Below are positions 8,848 to 17,483 of a stretch of DNA of 64,000 nt, piece by piece. A program made the position numbers and the translations under genes. Source of the DNA: an uncultured Anaerolineae bacterium (lineage in GTDB: Bacteria; Chloroflexota; Anaerolineae; Promineifilales; Promineifilaceae). The stretch covers positions 62,001 through 126,000 of the forward strand of contig CALEAD010000002.1 of assembly GCA_937943625.1 (NCBI GenBank). The letters are read 5' to 3'. Position 1 is the first letter of the stretch. The number at the start of each line of letters is the position of its first letter. The notes beneath the pieces are model-generated. The model saw only the letters and a program-made list of their open reading frames with translations, did not search any database and was not told the DNA's origin.

Positions 8848-9777
8848 TTAAACGAGAGGCGCTTCTTCCGCGCCTGTCAGCGCCAGCTGGCGCACCAGGT
8901 GGAGCTTGCGCCATTCCTCTATGTTCCAGGAACGACCAGGCTCATCGTGCAAGCGCATAAATGCCTGGTCAATGGGCGCATAGGAATAATCGCCATTGGC
9001 CACTAACTGCGTTAGAAGCTCACCGAACAGATCTGTGAGCGTTGCCGCGCGCGCCTGGTACCCCGCGTAATCCAGACTGGGCGCATTGGCCGCAATCAGG
9101 ACGCGCTCGGTGAATTGGGAAGGCAACCAGGGGAGTTGCAACAGGGCGGTCATTTCGTGCTGGCGCCAGGGGCGCCAACGGTAATTAAAGGCAAATAGCG
9201 CCTCAACCAGGCAAGAATAGACGGCTTCCAGGCGGTCGTGGGCAACGGCCGTTTCTTGGGTATGCCACACTTGCGCTACTTTAGCCGCACCCAGGTACTG
9301 GTCAAGCACCACAATTGCGGCATCGAGCCTGGCCAGGCGCACATCGGCAGGATAGAACGTCTTTTGCGCAATCAGCGGCGCCAGATCGCCATCCCGGTCA
9401 TACACCAACCAGCCGGTGCTAAAGGCTGCGCGGTCTCCTTCTGGCCAGACAAACTCGGGCGCGGCCCATTGTGCCCAGTCCAGCCGCACCAGGTCTAGCA
9501 CCAGCCCATTTTCGCGCAAGAAGGCGTCTTCGCTAAAAATGGAGTGAAAGCCGTGCGTGCGCGGATCCCAGATTGCCTCAGCCGGAACGACGAAGTAATC
9601 GAAGGGCTGGAGAAATACGATCGCGTCTACGTCAGAATCAGGGCACATGGTTCCTGCTGCCATGCTACCGATGCCGATGACGCCTTTAACGGCCGTATCT
9701 GCTTGCAGCATCTGCTGTACAAACTGCTGGAAGAGCGCTCGTTTCTTCGTTGTAACGTGGTTCATTCTCCGCCACAT
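8848..9777 (-). CDS. Nucleotidyltransferase-fold protein, 309 aa
   Basis: The N-terminal part has the polymerase-beta-type motif GIGSMAAGTMCPDSDVDAIV (G37-S38, then D49-x-D51), which binds nucleotide and metal in the NTase superfamily; a third acidic residue may be in LDLVRLDW. The C-terminal half is helical (AALFAFNYRWRPWR, LFGELLTQLV), as in stand-alone aminoglycoside- or tRNA-modifying-type NTases. The substrate cannot be named. An in-frame ATG four codons in (9765) is an equally plausible start. It begins three bases after the zinc-finger gene, so the two are surely cotranscribed. Confidence 0.75.
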   Translation of the reverse strand: MWRRMNHVTTKKRALFQQFVQQMLQADTAVKGVIGIGSMAAGTMCPDSDVDAIVFLQPFDYFVVPAEAIWDPRTHGFHSIFSEDAFLRENGLVLDLVRLDWAQWAAPEFVWPEGDRAAFSTGWLVYDRDGDLAPLIAQKTFYPADVRLARLDAAIVVLDQYLGAAKVAQVWHTQETAVAHDRLEAVYSCLVEALFAFNYRWRPWRQHEMTALLQLPWLPSQFTERVLIAANAPSLDYAGYQARAATLTDLFGELLTQLVANGDYSYAPIDQAFMRLHDEPGRSWNIEEWRKLHLVRQLALTGAEEAPLV

Positions 9778-9780
9778 ATC

Positions 9781-10053
9781 CTAACGGCGCATTGACTGCC
9801 ACGCCAACGCCTCATTGCGCGCGGCTTCGGCAAGCGCCTCGGCAGAGAGCAAAGGCTGTTGCACCGTGCGCGCCAACAGGTAGCTGATACGATTCAGAAA
9901 TTGCGCGTCATAGCGCACATGCCGGCACACATCACACACCTGGGCCGGAGCATTAGGAATAGTAAGCATATACTGCCCCAAAGGGTGCATAAAAGGAACG
10001 GTTGCGGCCCGGTAGCGCCCTATATGGCACTCTTCACAGTTCTGTGTTGACAT
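9781..10053 (-). CDS. YgiT-type zinc finger protein, 90 aa
   Basis: Two CxxC pairs (C6/C9 and C40/C43) about 30 residues apart in an MxxQxCxxC...AxxCxxC frame match the zinc-binding N-terminal half of YgiT/MqsA. There is no helix-turn-helix after it and no MqsR-like toxin next to it, so this is the stand-alone zinc-finger version rather than a demonstrated antitoxin. It starts one base after deoC and stops three bases before the nucleotidyltransferase gene. Confidence 0.75.
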   Translation of the reverse strand: MSTQNCEECHIGRYRAATVPFMHPLGQYMLTIPNAPAQVCDVCRHVRYDAQFLNRISYLLARTVQQPLLSAEALAEAARNEALAWQSMRR

Positions 10054-10054
10054 A

Positions 10055-10741
10055 TTACAGCCCCATCTCCCGCATAATGGTAATGCCGGCGCTAGTCCCC
10101 AGGCGCGTTGCTCCTGCGGCTACCATTGCCTGCGCATCAGCCAGCGTGCGAATGCCGCCGGCTGCCTTGACGCCTATGTACGGCCCTACCGTCTGGCGCA
10201 TCAGCGTTACATCGGCAGCCGTCGCACCACCGGCGGCAAATCCGGTGGAGGTTTTTACATAATCTGCCCCTGAAGCCTGCGCCAGTTCACACGCCAGGCG
10301 CTTTTCCGCATCTGTGAGCAAGGCAGTCTCAATGATCACCTTTACGGTAGCGCCATGTTCGTGCGCGGTGCGCGTGACGGCCGCTATATCTTTTTGCACA
10401 GGCTCATGTTGCCCAGCCTTCAGTGCGCCGATGTTGATAACCATGTCAATTTCTGTGGCGCCCGCGGCGATCACCTGCACCGTTTCATACGCCTTTACCG
10501 CGGATAGGGTGGCGCCGAGGGGAAAGCCAACGACCGTGCACACGGCCACCTCTGTATCGCGCAGCAGTTTGGCCGCCTGCGCGACATTGACCGGATTAAC
10601 GCATACAGCGGCAAACTGGTAGGTGGTTGCTTCGGCACAAAGCTGCGCAATTTGTGCTGGCGTTGCGTCTGCTTTTAGCAGCGTGTGGTCTATCATTTGC
10701 GCCAATTCTTTTGCCGTAAGCATGATGCTTTTCTCGCTCAT
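10055..10741 (-). CDS. deoC: Deoxyribose-phosphate aldolase
   Basis: Cleaves 2-deoxyribose-5-phosphate to glyceraldehyde-3-phosphate and acetaldehyde in deoxynucleoside salvage. From the ATG at 10741 the protein is 228 residues, the usual DeoC length. It shows the Schiff-base lysine K163 in [10 protein letters not shown]99 in TEIDMVI and the second lysine K192 in GVKAAGG. The start overlaps the lepB stop as ATGA, which favours it over an upstream in-frame codon that would add 27 residues reading through lepB. Acetaldehyde- or deoxynucleoside-related partners are absent nearby. Confidence 0.95.
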   Translation of the reverse strand: MSEKSIMLTAKELAQMIDHTLLKADATPAQIAQLCAEATTYQFAAVCVNPVNVAQAAKLLRDTEVAVCTVVGFPLGATLSAVKAYETVQVIAAGATEIDMVINIGALKAGQHEPVQKDIAAVTRTAHEHGATVKVIIETALLTDAEKRLACELAQASGADYVKTSTGFAAGGATAADVTLMRQTVGPYIGVKAAGGIRTLADAQAMVAAGATRLGTSAGITIMREMGL

Positions 10742-11367
10742 TGTACACCCTGCTGTACCTGCTGCCCATTTAGCTCGTCGTGCGCGTAATGGGGCACAAT
10801 CTGCCAATCGCTGGGCGGCCAATAGACCACCTCTGCTTTGCCCAGGATATTTGCCTTGGGCAAAAAGCTCCAGGAGTGAGAGTCGCTGGAGTTATTGCGA
10901 TTGTCACCCAAGACGAAGTATTGCCCTTCTGGCACAGTCCAGGAGCCGTTGTAAATGGGCGGCGCTTCGATATATGGTTCAATCAGGCGTGTGCCATTAA
11001 CCAGCACAACCTGATTGCGAATTTCTACGTGATCGCCAGGCAGGCCGACGACGCGCTTGATCAGGTTGAGGTCATTTTGCGGATGGCGAAAAACGATGAT
11101 GTCGCCTCGCTTTGGTTCATCGAGCATGTAGCTAATGTTGTTGATGATGAGATATTGCCCGTCCTGAAGCGTAGGGTTCATGCTGCTGCCGTCTATGCGA
11201 TAGCGCCCAACCAGGCTGTTGACCAACCAAAAAATGAAGAAGGTCAGCAGCAGGGTTTCGATGATTTCGCGTGCCAGCACTTCAGTAGGTTGGCGAAATT
11301 GGGTTTCTGCGTGTGTGGCAGACGGCCGTCTGCCGTCTCGTTCGTAAATGGCATCTTCTTGCATCAT
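10738..11367 (-). CDS. lepB: Signal peptidase I
   Basis: Membrane serine protease that removes Sec/Tat signal peptides. One membrane helix (about 35-53, [20 protein letters not shown]) precedes the catalytic serine S62 in GSSMNPTL, the general-base lysine K104 in [11 protein letters not shown] and box [16 protein letters not shown]. Length 209 fits a single-anchor type I enzyme. It is the first gene of a four-gene minus-strand operon (lepB-deoC-zinc finger-NTase) with overlaps or gaps of three bases or less. Confidence 0.95.
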   Translation of the reverse strand: MMQEDAIYERDGRRPSATHAETQFRQPTEVLAREIIETLLLTFFIFWLVNSLVGRYRIDGSSMNPTLQDGQYLIINNISYMLDEPKRGDIIVFRHPQNDLNLIKRVVGLPGDHVEIRNQVVLVNGTRLIEPYIEAPPIYNGSWTVPEGQYFVLGDNRNNSSDSHSWSFLPKANILGKAEVVYWPPSDWQIVPHYAHDELNGQQVQQGVQ

Positions 11368-11449
11368 TTTTGCTGCATGTTGCGAAATTTATTTGTTGAT
11401 TATAATGAACTTTGGATGTGTAGACGAATTTATGCTGGTTGCCTCTCAA

Positions 11450-11580
11450 TGATTCTCAGGTTGGCGCATTTGACCGCCGACCGCTGACGGCAGACTGCTG
11501 CGACTCTCAGCAGGGAGGTGGTTGGCCGTCGGTGGTCAACATGGCCTTTACGAACCATGCCCAAATTGAGAATTGCTGAT
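11450..11580 (+). repeat. Dispersed intergenic repeat, family A (copy 3)
   Basis: Contains TTTGACCGCCGACCGCTGACGG, then GGCCGTCGGTGGTCAACATGG and the family end ACGAACCATGCCCAAATTGAGAA. It lies between lepB and tRNA-Lys. Confidence 0.55.
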
Positions 11581-11640
11581 GGTTGTTTCGGCTGCTTGCC
11601 AGGACTCTGGCGCAAAGCTATAATGCGCCTCTACGGTAAC

Positions 11641-11713
11641 GGGCCATTAGCTCAGCAGGCAGAGCAGGTGACTTTTAATCACTTGGTCAGAGGTTCGAGT
11701 CCTCTATGGCCCA
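11641..11713 (+). tRNA. tRNA-Lys (anticodon TTT)
   Basis: Full cloverleaf: acceptor GGGCCAT / ATGGCCC with discriminator A, D arm GCTC...GAGC, anticodon arm GGTGA-CTTTTAA-TCACT (anticodon TTT), T arm AGAGG-TTCGAGT-CCTCT. CCA is not encoded. An intrinsic terminator follows twelve bases later. Confidence 0.97.
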
Positions 11714-11724
11714 TTTCCAGTAAG

Positions 11725-11752
11725 ACGCCTGGCGCAATCCAGGCGTTTTTTT
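11725..11752 (+). terminator. Rho-independent terminator of tRNA-Lys
   Basis: Eight-base-pair stem ACGCCTGG / CCAGGCGT, loop CGCAAT, followed by a run of T. Confidence 0.92.
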
Positions 11753-11909
11753 GTTTATGCCTGACAAGGTGACAAAATGTCAGATTATGCCCTTTGCCAC
11801 TATAATTGTGGCTGGCAGGTTATGAGTGATTCTGGTTTGGTGGTTGGTGCCTTGGCTGGTAACCTCAGTCAGCTTACCAACGCAGCTAAAAAGGGTTGTT
11901 CGTTCCGTT

Positions 11910-13952
11910 ATGTCTGTAAAACGCAACATTTACCTGGAGGATATTCCCCTGGATGAGGCGCAGGAGGCGCTGGCGACGGCGCTGCGCCAGGCCGGGTTGT
12001 GGCAGCCGCTGCCTGCTGAGATGGTGCCGTTGGCGCAAGCCCTGGGGCGCGTAACGGCCGTTCCTATCTGGGCCAAACTCTCTTCCCCGCACTACCATGC
12101 CAGCGCCATGGATGGTTATGCTGTGCGCGCCCAAGACACAGCCGGCGCTACAGAAACCAGTCCGCAACAATTTGTCCTGGTTGACGCCACAGAAACGGAG
12201 CCACGCGAGCGTGCAGCCAGCGCCGTTAACACCGGCCACCCGCTGCCCGCCTGGGCTAACGCCGTAGTGATGATTGAACATACTCAGCCCATTACGCTGC
12301 CAGACGGCCGTACCGGGATTGAGCTGCGCGCGGCGCTGACTCCCTGGCAGCATGTGCGCCCGATGGGGGAAGACATGGTTGCCACAGAGCTGGTGCTGCC
12401 GGCCAATCACCGCTTGCGCCCTGTGGACCTGGGCGCGTTGGCCGGGGCCGGTCATGCACAGGTGGCAGTTTATCGTCGCCCCACGGTGGCCATTATCCCT
12501 ACTGGTTCCGAGCTGGTGGCGGTGGAAACGGCCGTTGCCCATCCCCCTCGACCCGGCCAGATTATCGAGTACAACAGCCTGGTGCTGGCGGCGCAGGTAA
12601 CGCAGTGGGGTGGCGTGCCCACGCGCTGGTCCATTGTGCCAGACGAGATTAAAGCAATTAAAACGGCCGTGCAAGAAGCGGCGCGCACGCACGATCTCAT
12701 CTTACTCAACGCCGGTTCCTCGGCTGGCAGCGAAGATTATGCCGCCCACGTGGTGCAGCAGTTGGGCCGCTTGCTAGTACATGGCGTTGCCGTGCGCCCT
12801 GGACATCCTGTGATTATTGGCATGATCTCAGATTTAGGATTGCCAATTTCGGAAAAAAATTCTGCACCAGGCCAAAATCCGCAACCCGAAATTCCTATCA
12901 TTGGCGTGCCCGGCTACCCCGTCAGCGCCGCGCTGACGGGCGAGATATTTGTCGAGCCGCTGCTGGCGCGTTGGCAGGGGCAGCCCCCCTATGAGCCGCC
13001 TACCCTCACGGCGCGCCTGACACGCAAGCTAAACTCTCCCACGGGTGACGATGATTTTGTGCGCGTGACGGTGGGTCAGGTGGGCGAACAGGTGATGGCT
13101 ACGCCGCTCAGTCGTGGCGCCGGTGTTATCACCTCCCTGGTGCGTGCCGATGGCATTGTGCGCATCCCCCGCTTTAGCGAAGGGCTGGATGCGGGTACGG
13201 CCGTTACCGTTCACCTTTATCGCACTCCGGCCAGCATTGCCCGCACCCTCGTTGCCATTGGCAGCCACGACCTGACGCTCGATTTGTTGGCGCAATTCCT
13301 GGCCGAACTGGGCACGGGGCTGCGCCTGACCTCTGCCAACGTGGGCAGCCTGGGCGGGTTGGTGGCGTTGCGGCGCGGCGAAGCACATCTGGGCGGCTGC
13401 CATCTGCTAGACCCGGACACGGGGGAATACAACCGCAGCTATGCGCAGCGCTATTTGCCCGGCCAGGCGGTGGCGCTGGTGACGCTGGTGGGGCGGGAGC
13501 AAGGGTGGATTGTGCCCGCCGGCAACCCCAAAAAGCTGCAAGATTGGCAGGATGCCGCCAGACCAGACGTGCAAATCGTGAATCGGCAGCGGGGCGCAGG
13601 CACGCGCGTGCTGCTGGATTATGAGCTGGCGCAGCGCGGCATTGCCCCGGCGCAGGTGCGCGGCTATGAGCGTGAGGAGTACACCCATCTGGCGGTGGCG
13701 GCCGCGGTTGCCTCCGGCATAGCTGATGCCGGGTTGGGGATTTGCGTGGCGGCGCGGGCGCTAGGGCTGGATTTTGTGCCGCTGGCACATGAGCCGTACC
13801 AGCTTGTCATCCCACACGCTCATTTTGGTTCACCTTTGCTGCAACCGCTGCTGGCGCTGCTGCAAGACGGCCGTTTCCGCCAGGCAGTGGCGCAAATGCC
13901 GGGGTACGACATTTCGCACATGGGCGAAGTGAACGAAATTACTGCGTCGTGA
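11910..13952 (+). CDS. moeA: Molybdopterin molybdenumtransferase MoeA fused to a periplasmic-binding-like (molybdate) domain
   Basis: Inserts molybdate into adenylated molybdopterin in cofactor synthesis. Residues about 1-420 are MoeA: SAMDGYAVRAQDT, NTGHPLPAWANAVVMIEHT, IPTGSELV, EYNSLVLAAQV, LLNAGSSAGSEDY and GVPGYPVSAAL. Residues about 440-680 are a substrate-binding-protein fold (SHDLTLDLL...LRLTSANVGSLGGL, RGAGTRVLLDYEL, SGIADAGLGI), the arrangement known from archaea, clostridia and Chloroflexota. The ATG at 11910 is preferred because an upstream ATG at 11826 would add a hydrophobic stretch foreign to the family; no strong ribosome-binding site is seen, though a TATAAT lies at 11801. 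The formate dehydrogenase at 41896 is a plausible client for the cofactor. Confidence 0.92.
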   Translation: MSVKRNIYLEDIPLDEAQEALATALRQAGLWQPLPAEMVPLAQALGRVTAVPIWAKLSSPHYHASAMDGYAVRAQDTAGATETSPQQFVLVDATETEPRERAASAVNTGHPLPAWANAVVMIEHTQPITLPDGRTGIELRAALTPWQHVRPMGEDMVATELVLPANHRLRPVDLGALAGAGHAQVAVYRRPTVAIIPTGSELVAVETAVAHPPRPGQIIEYNSLVLAAQVTQWGGVPTRWSIVPDEIKAIKTAVQEAARTHDLILLNAGSSAGSEDYAAHVVQQLGRLLVHGVAVRPGHPVIIGMISDLGLPISEKNSAPGQNPQPEIPIIGVPGYPVSAALTGEIFVEPLLARWQGQPPYEPPTLTARLTRKLNSPTGDDDFVRVTVGQVGEQVMATPLSRGAGVITSLVRADGIVRIPRFSEGLDAGTAVTVHLYRTPASIARTLVAIGSHDLTLDLLAQFLAELGTGLRLTSANVGSLGGLVALRRGEAHLGGCHLLDPDTGEYNRSYAQRYLPGQAVALVTLVGREQGWIVPAGNPKKLQDWQDAARPDVQIVNRQRGAGTRVLLDYELAQRGIAPAQVRGYEREEYTHLAVAAAVASGIADAGLGICVAARALGLDFVPLAHEPYQLVIPHAHFGSPLLQPLLALLQDGRFRQAVAQMPGYDISHMGEVNEITAS

Positions 13953-13959
13953 TACGTAA

Positions 13960-14065
13960 AATGGTTGAAGACTTTTGCATGGCCGACGGTCACCCGCGCC
14001 AGTGGAAAGGCCCAGCAACCTGCCGTCAGCGGTCTGCGGTCAGCTCGAACTTTGTCAGATAAAAT
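13960..14065 (+). repeat. Dispersed intergenic repeat, family A (partial copy)
   Basis: Contains GGCCGACGGTCA and CAGCGGTCTGCGGTCAGC arms separated by a diverged centre, between moeA and the PHP gene. Confidence 0.45.
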
Positions 14066-14120
14066 AACGGCCGTTAACTAATTCGTCAGATTCCTATGCT
14101 TTACTAGCCAACGGTCTGAC

Positions 14121-14142
14121 TAACCAGCTAACCGACCAACCC
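14121..14142 (+). repeat. AACC tract before the PHP gene
   Basis: TAACCAGCTAACCGACCAAC immediately precedes the start codon on the sense strand; one of several such A/C-rich tracts in the window. Confidence 0.6.
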
Positions 14143-15057
14143 ATGAACCATTTCGTAGCCGACCTGCACAACCACACCACTGCCTCAGATGGCGAATATA
14201 CGCCGGCGGAACTGGTACGGGCAGCCCATGCCCTGGGGCTGCAAGCCATTGGCGTGACCGACCACGACACACTGCAAGGGCTGGACGAGGCATTGGCCAC
14301 AGGGGCGCGGCTTGGCCTGTGCGTGCTGCCTGGGGTAGAGGTATCGCTGCGCTTTCGGCGCGCAGAATTTGTGGGCACGCTGCATTATTTGCTTTATATC
14401 CCCCTGGCGCTGCTAACTGATGTAGAATTCCGCGCGCAGGCAACGGCCGTTTTTGCCCAGGGACGTGGCGCAGCATTGGTGCAGGCACGCGTGGCGGCTA
14501 TCAATGCCAAGTTTGGTCCACAGGGGAAGTGGCCATTACTGCAACGGCCGTTGACGGCCGACGAAGTGATGGCCCAGGGGCAAAACATCACCCGCCGCCA
14601 CTTCGCTCAGGTGCTCAGGCGGCACCATGGCCTGGAGGAGGCGCAGATTAATCAGCTCATTGCCAACGATAGCCCTGCTTACGTGCCTTCTGGCATAGAG
14701 CCTGGGCTGCTAACGCCGCTGCTGCGCGCCTACCCCCAGCTGGTGCGTGTTTTGGCCCATCCGGCGGCCGGTTCATTTCCTGGCAAAAGCCTGTATAATG
14801 AAGTATTGCCACCGCTGGCGGTAGTGGAGAGGCTAATGCCGGAATTTCTCGATGAGCGGGTGCTTGGCCTGGATGGGTTAGAAGTTTATTACCCTGGACA
14901 CACACCAGAACACAAGGCGCTCATGGCCACTTGGGCGCGCCGGTACGGATTATTGCCCACAGGTGGCTCTGATTGCCATGACCGCACGAAACGGCCGTTG
15001 GGCGTGGCCGGAGTCAATCAGACAGAGCTAGATGTGTTGTGGCAGCGCCTGGCATGA
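14143..15057 (+). CDS. PHP-domain phosphoesterase (RNase AM / nucleoside-3',5'-bisphosphate phosphatase type)
   Basis: The PHP metal-binding signature is complete: H9 and H11 in DLHNHTTASDGEYT, D16, D40-H41 in VTDHDT, E66 in LPGVEVS and the C-terminal GGSDCHD. The PHP family includes 5'-3' exoribonuclease/3',5'-nucleotide phosphatases of about 280-300 residues; this 304-residue protein matches that size and the typical insertion between the two halves. Exact substrate (RNA 5' ends, pAp or another phosphoester) is inference. There is no clear ribosome-binding site; an AACC tract abuts the ATG. Confidence 0.85.
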   Translation: MNHFVADLHNHTTASDGEYTPAELVRAAHALGLQAIGVTDHDTLQGLDEALATGARLGLCVLPGVEVSLRFRRAEFVGTLHYLLYIPLALLTDVEFRAQATAVFAQGRGAALVQARVAAINAKFGPQGKWPLLQRPLTADEVMAQGQNITRRHFAQVLRRHHGLEEAQINQLIANDSPAYVPSGIEPGLLTPLLRAYPQLVRVLAHPAAGSFPGKSLYNEVLPPLAVVERLMPEFLDERVLGLDGLEVYYPGHTPEHKALMATWARRYGLLPTGGSDCHDRTKRPLGVAGVNQTELDVLWQRLA

Positions 15058-15181
15058 TGGCGTGAGAGGCTATTCTCAAGGGAAACTTCACCGGTTGCCG
15101 CCATCACCATAAATGAAGACGGTAGCGCGATTTTCCCAGCCACGTATCGAACTGGAAGTTCGATTTACCAAGGAGCAGCAT

Positions 15182-15706
15182 ATGTCAAAATTTGAAGAGA
15201 TTTGCGACATTTACAGCAAGTCTCGACGCGCCTTTCTGGCCTATGAAAAAGAGTGCCAGGAGTTCGCGCGCGACCTGGTCTATGGCATGATTGAATACTT
15301 TGAATGGCCACACGATCAGGAAATCAGCTACATTCCCTTGGGGGAAGAGTTAGACCCCAACAACAAGTTCTATGCCCTGGCCGGCGCCATGCGCATGAAC
15401 GAGGAATCCTTTTGGCATTTTGGCGTAGAGCTGACGGCGTATGAGCCTGGATTTAATAACCCTGCCTCCTTTGTGATGAGCTTTTTCATTAAGAAGGTTG
15501 GGCCTTACTTCATTGTCAAGCTGGGGCCGCAGGGGCGCGAAATCAAAATCCATGAAAATCAGCGTGGGGCGTTGGCACCTTTTTATGAAGCGGTGTTTTT
15601 GCAAATTGCCGAATTTTTCAACAAGCGTTATCCTCAGGCGCTGGCACGTAAAGAGCAAGATACACTTGCCTTTATTATGTTGAGTCCTAGCGTCACCAAA
15701 CCTTGA
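15182..15706 (+). CDS. Hypothetical protein, 174 aa
   Basis: I recognise no family. ATG 15182 has a good AAGGAG site seven bases upstream; an in-frame ATG at 15113 has none. The protein is soluble and mixed alpha/beta (FEEICDIYSKSRRAFLAYEKECQEFARDLVYGMIEYFEW, then FVMSFFIKKVGPYFIVKLG), without cysteine clusters or catalytic signatures. Its TGA overlaps the ATG of the rRNA/tRNA methyltransferase gene (TGATG), so translation of the two is probably coupled. Confidence 0.75.
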   Translation: MSKFEEICDIYSKSRRAFLAYEKECQEFARDLVYGMIEYFEWPHDQEISYIPLGEELDPNNKFYALAGAMRMNEESFWHFGVELTAYEPGFNNPASFVMSFFIKKVGPYFIVKLGPQGREIKIHENQRGALAPFYEAVFLQIAEFFNKRYPQALARKEQDTLAFIMLSPSVTKP

Positions 15707-16542
15707 TGATTACCGGTAGCATCAGCAGTTTGCAAAACGGCCGTATCAAACACGTCGTCCGGCTCCGTCAGCGGCATTACCGGGATGAGCAGCAAACGAC
15801 CGTGGTAGAGGGCGTGCGCGAGGTGCAGCGCACTCTGGCTGCCGGTGTTGTACCCCATGAAGCATTCATCTGCCCAGAACTGCTGGATACCCAAGGCAAA
15901 ACGGCCGTTGCCCGGCTGTATACCCTGGCGCAAACGGGGCAAATGCGCATCTATGAAGTGACAACGGCCGTTTTTGCCAAAATCAGCTACCGCGAAGAAA
16001 GCGGTGGTCTTCTCCTTACCATCCCCTATCTGAACACAGCCCTGGAGCAACTTCCCCTCTCTGCCAATCCGCTGTTGGCCGTTATTGAGGGGGCCGAGAA
16101 GCCGGGTAACGTCGGCGCCATTTTGCGCACGGCCGATGGCGCAGGCGTAGATGGCGTCATTCTCACCCAGGGTGACGGCGCAGACCTGCACAACCCCAAC
16201 GTCATTCGCGCCAGCCTGGGAACCCTGTTTCATGTGCCAACGGCCGTTAGCGACAACCACACCATTCTAAACTGGTTACAACAGCATCACCTGCAGATCA
16301 TTGCCGCCACACCCCAGGCAGAACTGCTGTATACGGCCGTTGACCTCACCCAACCTTGCGCCATCATTGCCGGCAGCGAAGCGCACGGCCTCAGCCCCTT
16401 CTGGCTGGCGCATGCACAGCAGCAGGTGGCCATTCCCATGCGCGGCATCGCCGACAGCCTTAACCTTTCCATTTCCGTCGCCCTCCTGCTTTACGAAGCT
16501 GTGCGCCAACGCGTGGCTGTCGAGCCATCCTGCATTTCATGA
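15706..16542 (+). CDS. TrmH/SpoU-family RNA 2'-O-methyltransferase
   Basis: SPOUT-class enzyme using S-adenosylmethionine to methylate ribose 2'-OH in rRNA or tRNA. Motif 1 is VIEGAEKPGNVGAILRTAD (N and R conserved), motif 2 is IIAGSEAHGLSP, and motif 3 is PMRGIADSLNLSISVALLL, forming the trefoil-knot SAM site. An N-terminal substrate-binding domain (about 1-105, SLQNGRIKHVVRLRQRHYR) resembles that of RlmB/TsnR proteins. The rRNA or tRNA target cannot be told. ATG 15706 overlaps the previous stop, and the stop overlaps the next start (ATGA). Five ACGGCCGT octamers lie within this 837-base gene. Confidence 0.92.
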   Translation: MITGSISSLQNGRIKHVVRLRQRHYRDEQQTTVVEGVREVQRTLAAGVVPHEAFICPELLDTQGKTAVARLYTLAQTGQMRIYEVTTAVFAKISYREESGGLLLTIPYLNTALEQLPLSANPLLAVIEGAEKPGNVGAILRTADGAGVDGVILTQGDGADLHNPNVIRASLGTLFHVPTAVSDNHTILNWLQQHHLQIIAATPQAELLYTAVDLTQPCAIIAGSEAHGLSPFWLAHAQQQVAIPMRGIADSLNLSISVALLLYEAVRQRVAVEPSCIS

Positions 16543-17309
16543 GGAACCCTATGCGCCTGGCCCTTATTTCCGACATTCACGGTAACCTGGTCTCCCTCGA
16601 CGCTGTCTTACAAGACATCCGTCTTGAGGGGGTCGAGCAAATCATTTTCCTGGGTGATGCCGCCACCCTCGGCCCGCAGCCTCGCGAAGTGCTGGCGCGC
16701 CTGCAAGAGCTGAACTGCCCCTGCATTATGGGCAACCACGATGCCTTCCTGCTAAACCCGGCGCTGCTAAGCGAGTATGATGCTCAACCCTGGGTACATG
16801 AAGCCGTGATCTGGTGTCAGATGCAGCTAACTCCTACCGACCTGGATTATCTGCGCACATTCCAAATAATGTTAGAAGTAACGCTTGATCCCGATCAGCC
16901 ACTTGCCAGCAAAATGCTCTGCTTTCATGGCTCTCCCCGCTCCTACCTCGACATTATTGTCGCCACTACGCCCAAAAAGAAGCTAAGGAAGATGCTCAAT
17001 GGCCACAAAGCGGCCGTGTTAATCGGTGGCCATAGCCACGTGCAGATGCTGCGTCAACACAACGGCGCCATGCTCATCAACGCCGGCAGCGTGGGAATGC
17101 CCTTCAAAAAGACCCCTTTCAAAGGAACCCCGCGCATTTTGCCCTGGGCCGAATACGCCATCGTGAGCTGGCGCAATGGCGTCCTCAGCGTCACATTACG
17201 CCGCGTCCCCGTTTCGCTAGAAGCCATTCATGCTACAGCCCGCGCCAGCGAGATGCCAGACCGGCAAGAGTGGGTAAACAACTGGCAGTTGCCCCATCAG
17301 CTTTGGTAA
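16539..17309 (+). CDS. Metallophosphoesterase (YfcE/MJ0936-like calcineurin fold)
   Basis: Binuclear metal phosphoesterase of the small prokaryotic YfcE/DUF2156-like group. Metal ligands are visible in order: ISDIHGN (D12, H14), FLGDAATLGP, MGNHDAF, CFHGSP and GGHSHVQM. The length (256) and the absence of signal peptide suggest a cytosolic phosphodiesterase or phosphatase of unknown substrate. ATG 16539 overlaps the trmH stop; a second ATG four codons later (MRLALIS) is an alternative start that begins right at the first beta strand. Confidence 0.88.
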   Translation: MRNPMRLALISDIHGNLVSLDAVLQDIRLEGVEQIIFLGDAATLGPQPREVLARLQELNCPCIMGNHDAFLLNPALLSEYDAQPWVHEAVIWCQMQLTPTDLDYLRTFQIMLEVTLDPDQPLASKMLCFHGSPRSYLDIIVATTPKKKLRKMLNGHKAAVLIGGHSHVQMLRQHNGAMLINAGSVGMPFKKTPFKGTPRILPWAEYAIVSWRNGVLSVTLRRVPVSLEAIHATARASEMPDRQEWVNNWQLPHQLW

Positions 17310-17382
17310 ACTTGTGTCACGACTAAAGCTCCGCGGAAAATGACCACCGATCGCAGACGCCCGACCCGCACACGGTGATCAA

Positions 17383-17436
17383 TGTAGCCCAGGTTACCAA
17401 ACCTGGCAGGCACAAGCTCGGTAACCTGCGTCACGC
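17383..17436 (+). repeat. Dispersed intergenic repeat, family B (copy 1)
   Basis: TGTAGCCCAGGTTACCAAACCTGG followed by GCTCGGTAACCTGCGTCA: the CCAGGTT / AACCTGG arms pair. Nearly the same order occurs at 44024-44078. Confidence 0.7.
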
Positions 17437-17460
17437 CTTCATTCATGCTTGCCCATGATT

Positions 17461-17483
17461 GCCGGGGGATAAAGTTCCCCGGC
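17461..17483 (+). repeat. REP-like hairpin
   Basis: Seven-base stem GCCGGGG / CCCCGGC around GATAAAGTT; this pattern resembles REP-type extragenic hairpins found in many genomes. Confidence 0.5.

Noticed and set aside
9781-10053. YgiT-type protein as the antitoxin of a mapped toxin-antitoxin pair
   Set aside because: No MqsR/HigB-like toxin flanks it and it lacks the helix-turn-helix of MqsA.
11822-11953. A 43-codon ORF behind TATAAT overlapping the moeA start
   Set aside because: Different frame from moeA, no ribosome-binding site, and low-complexity Gly/Val/Leu composition.
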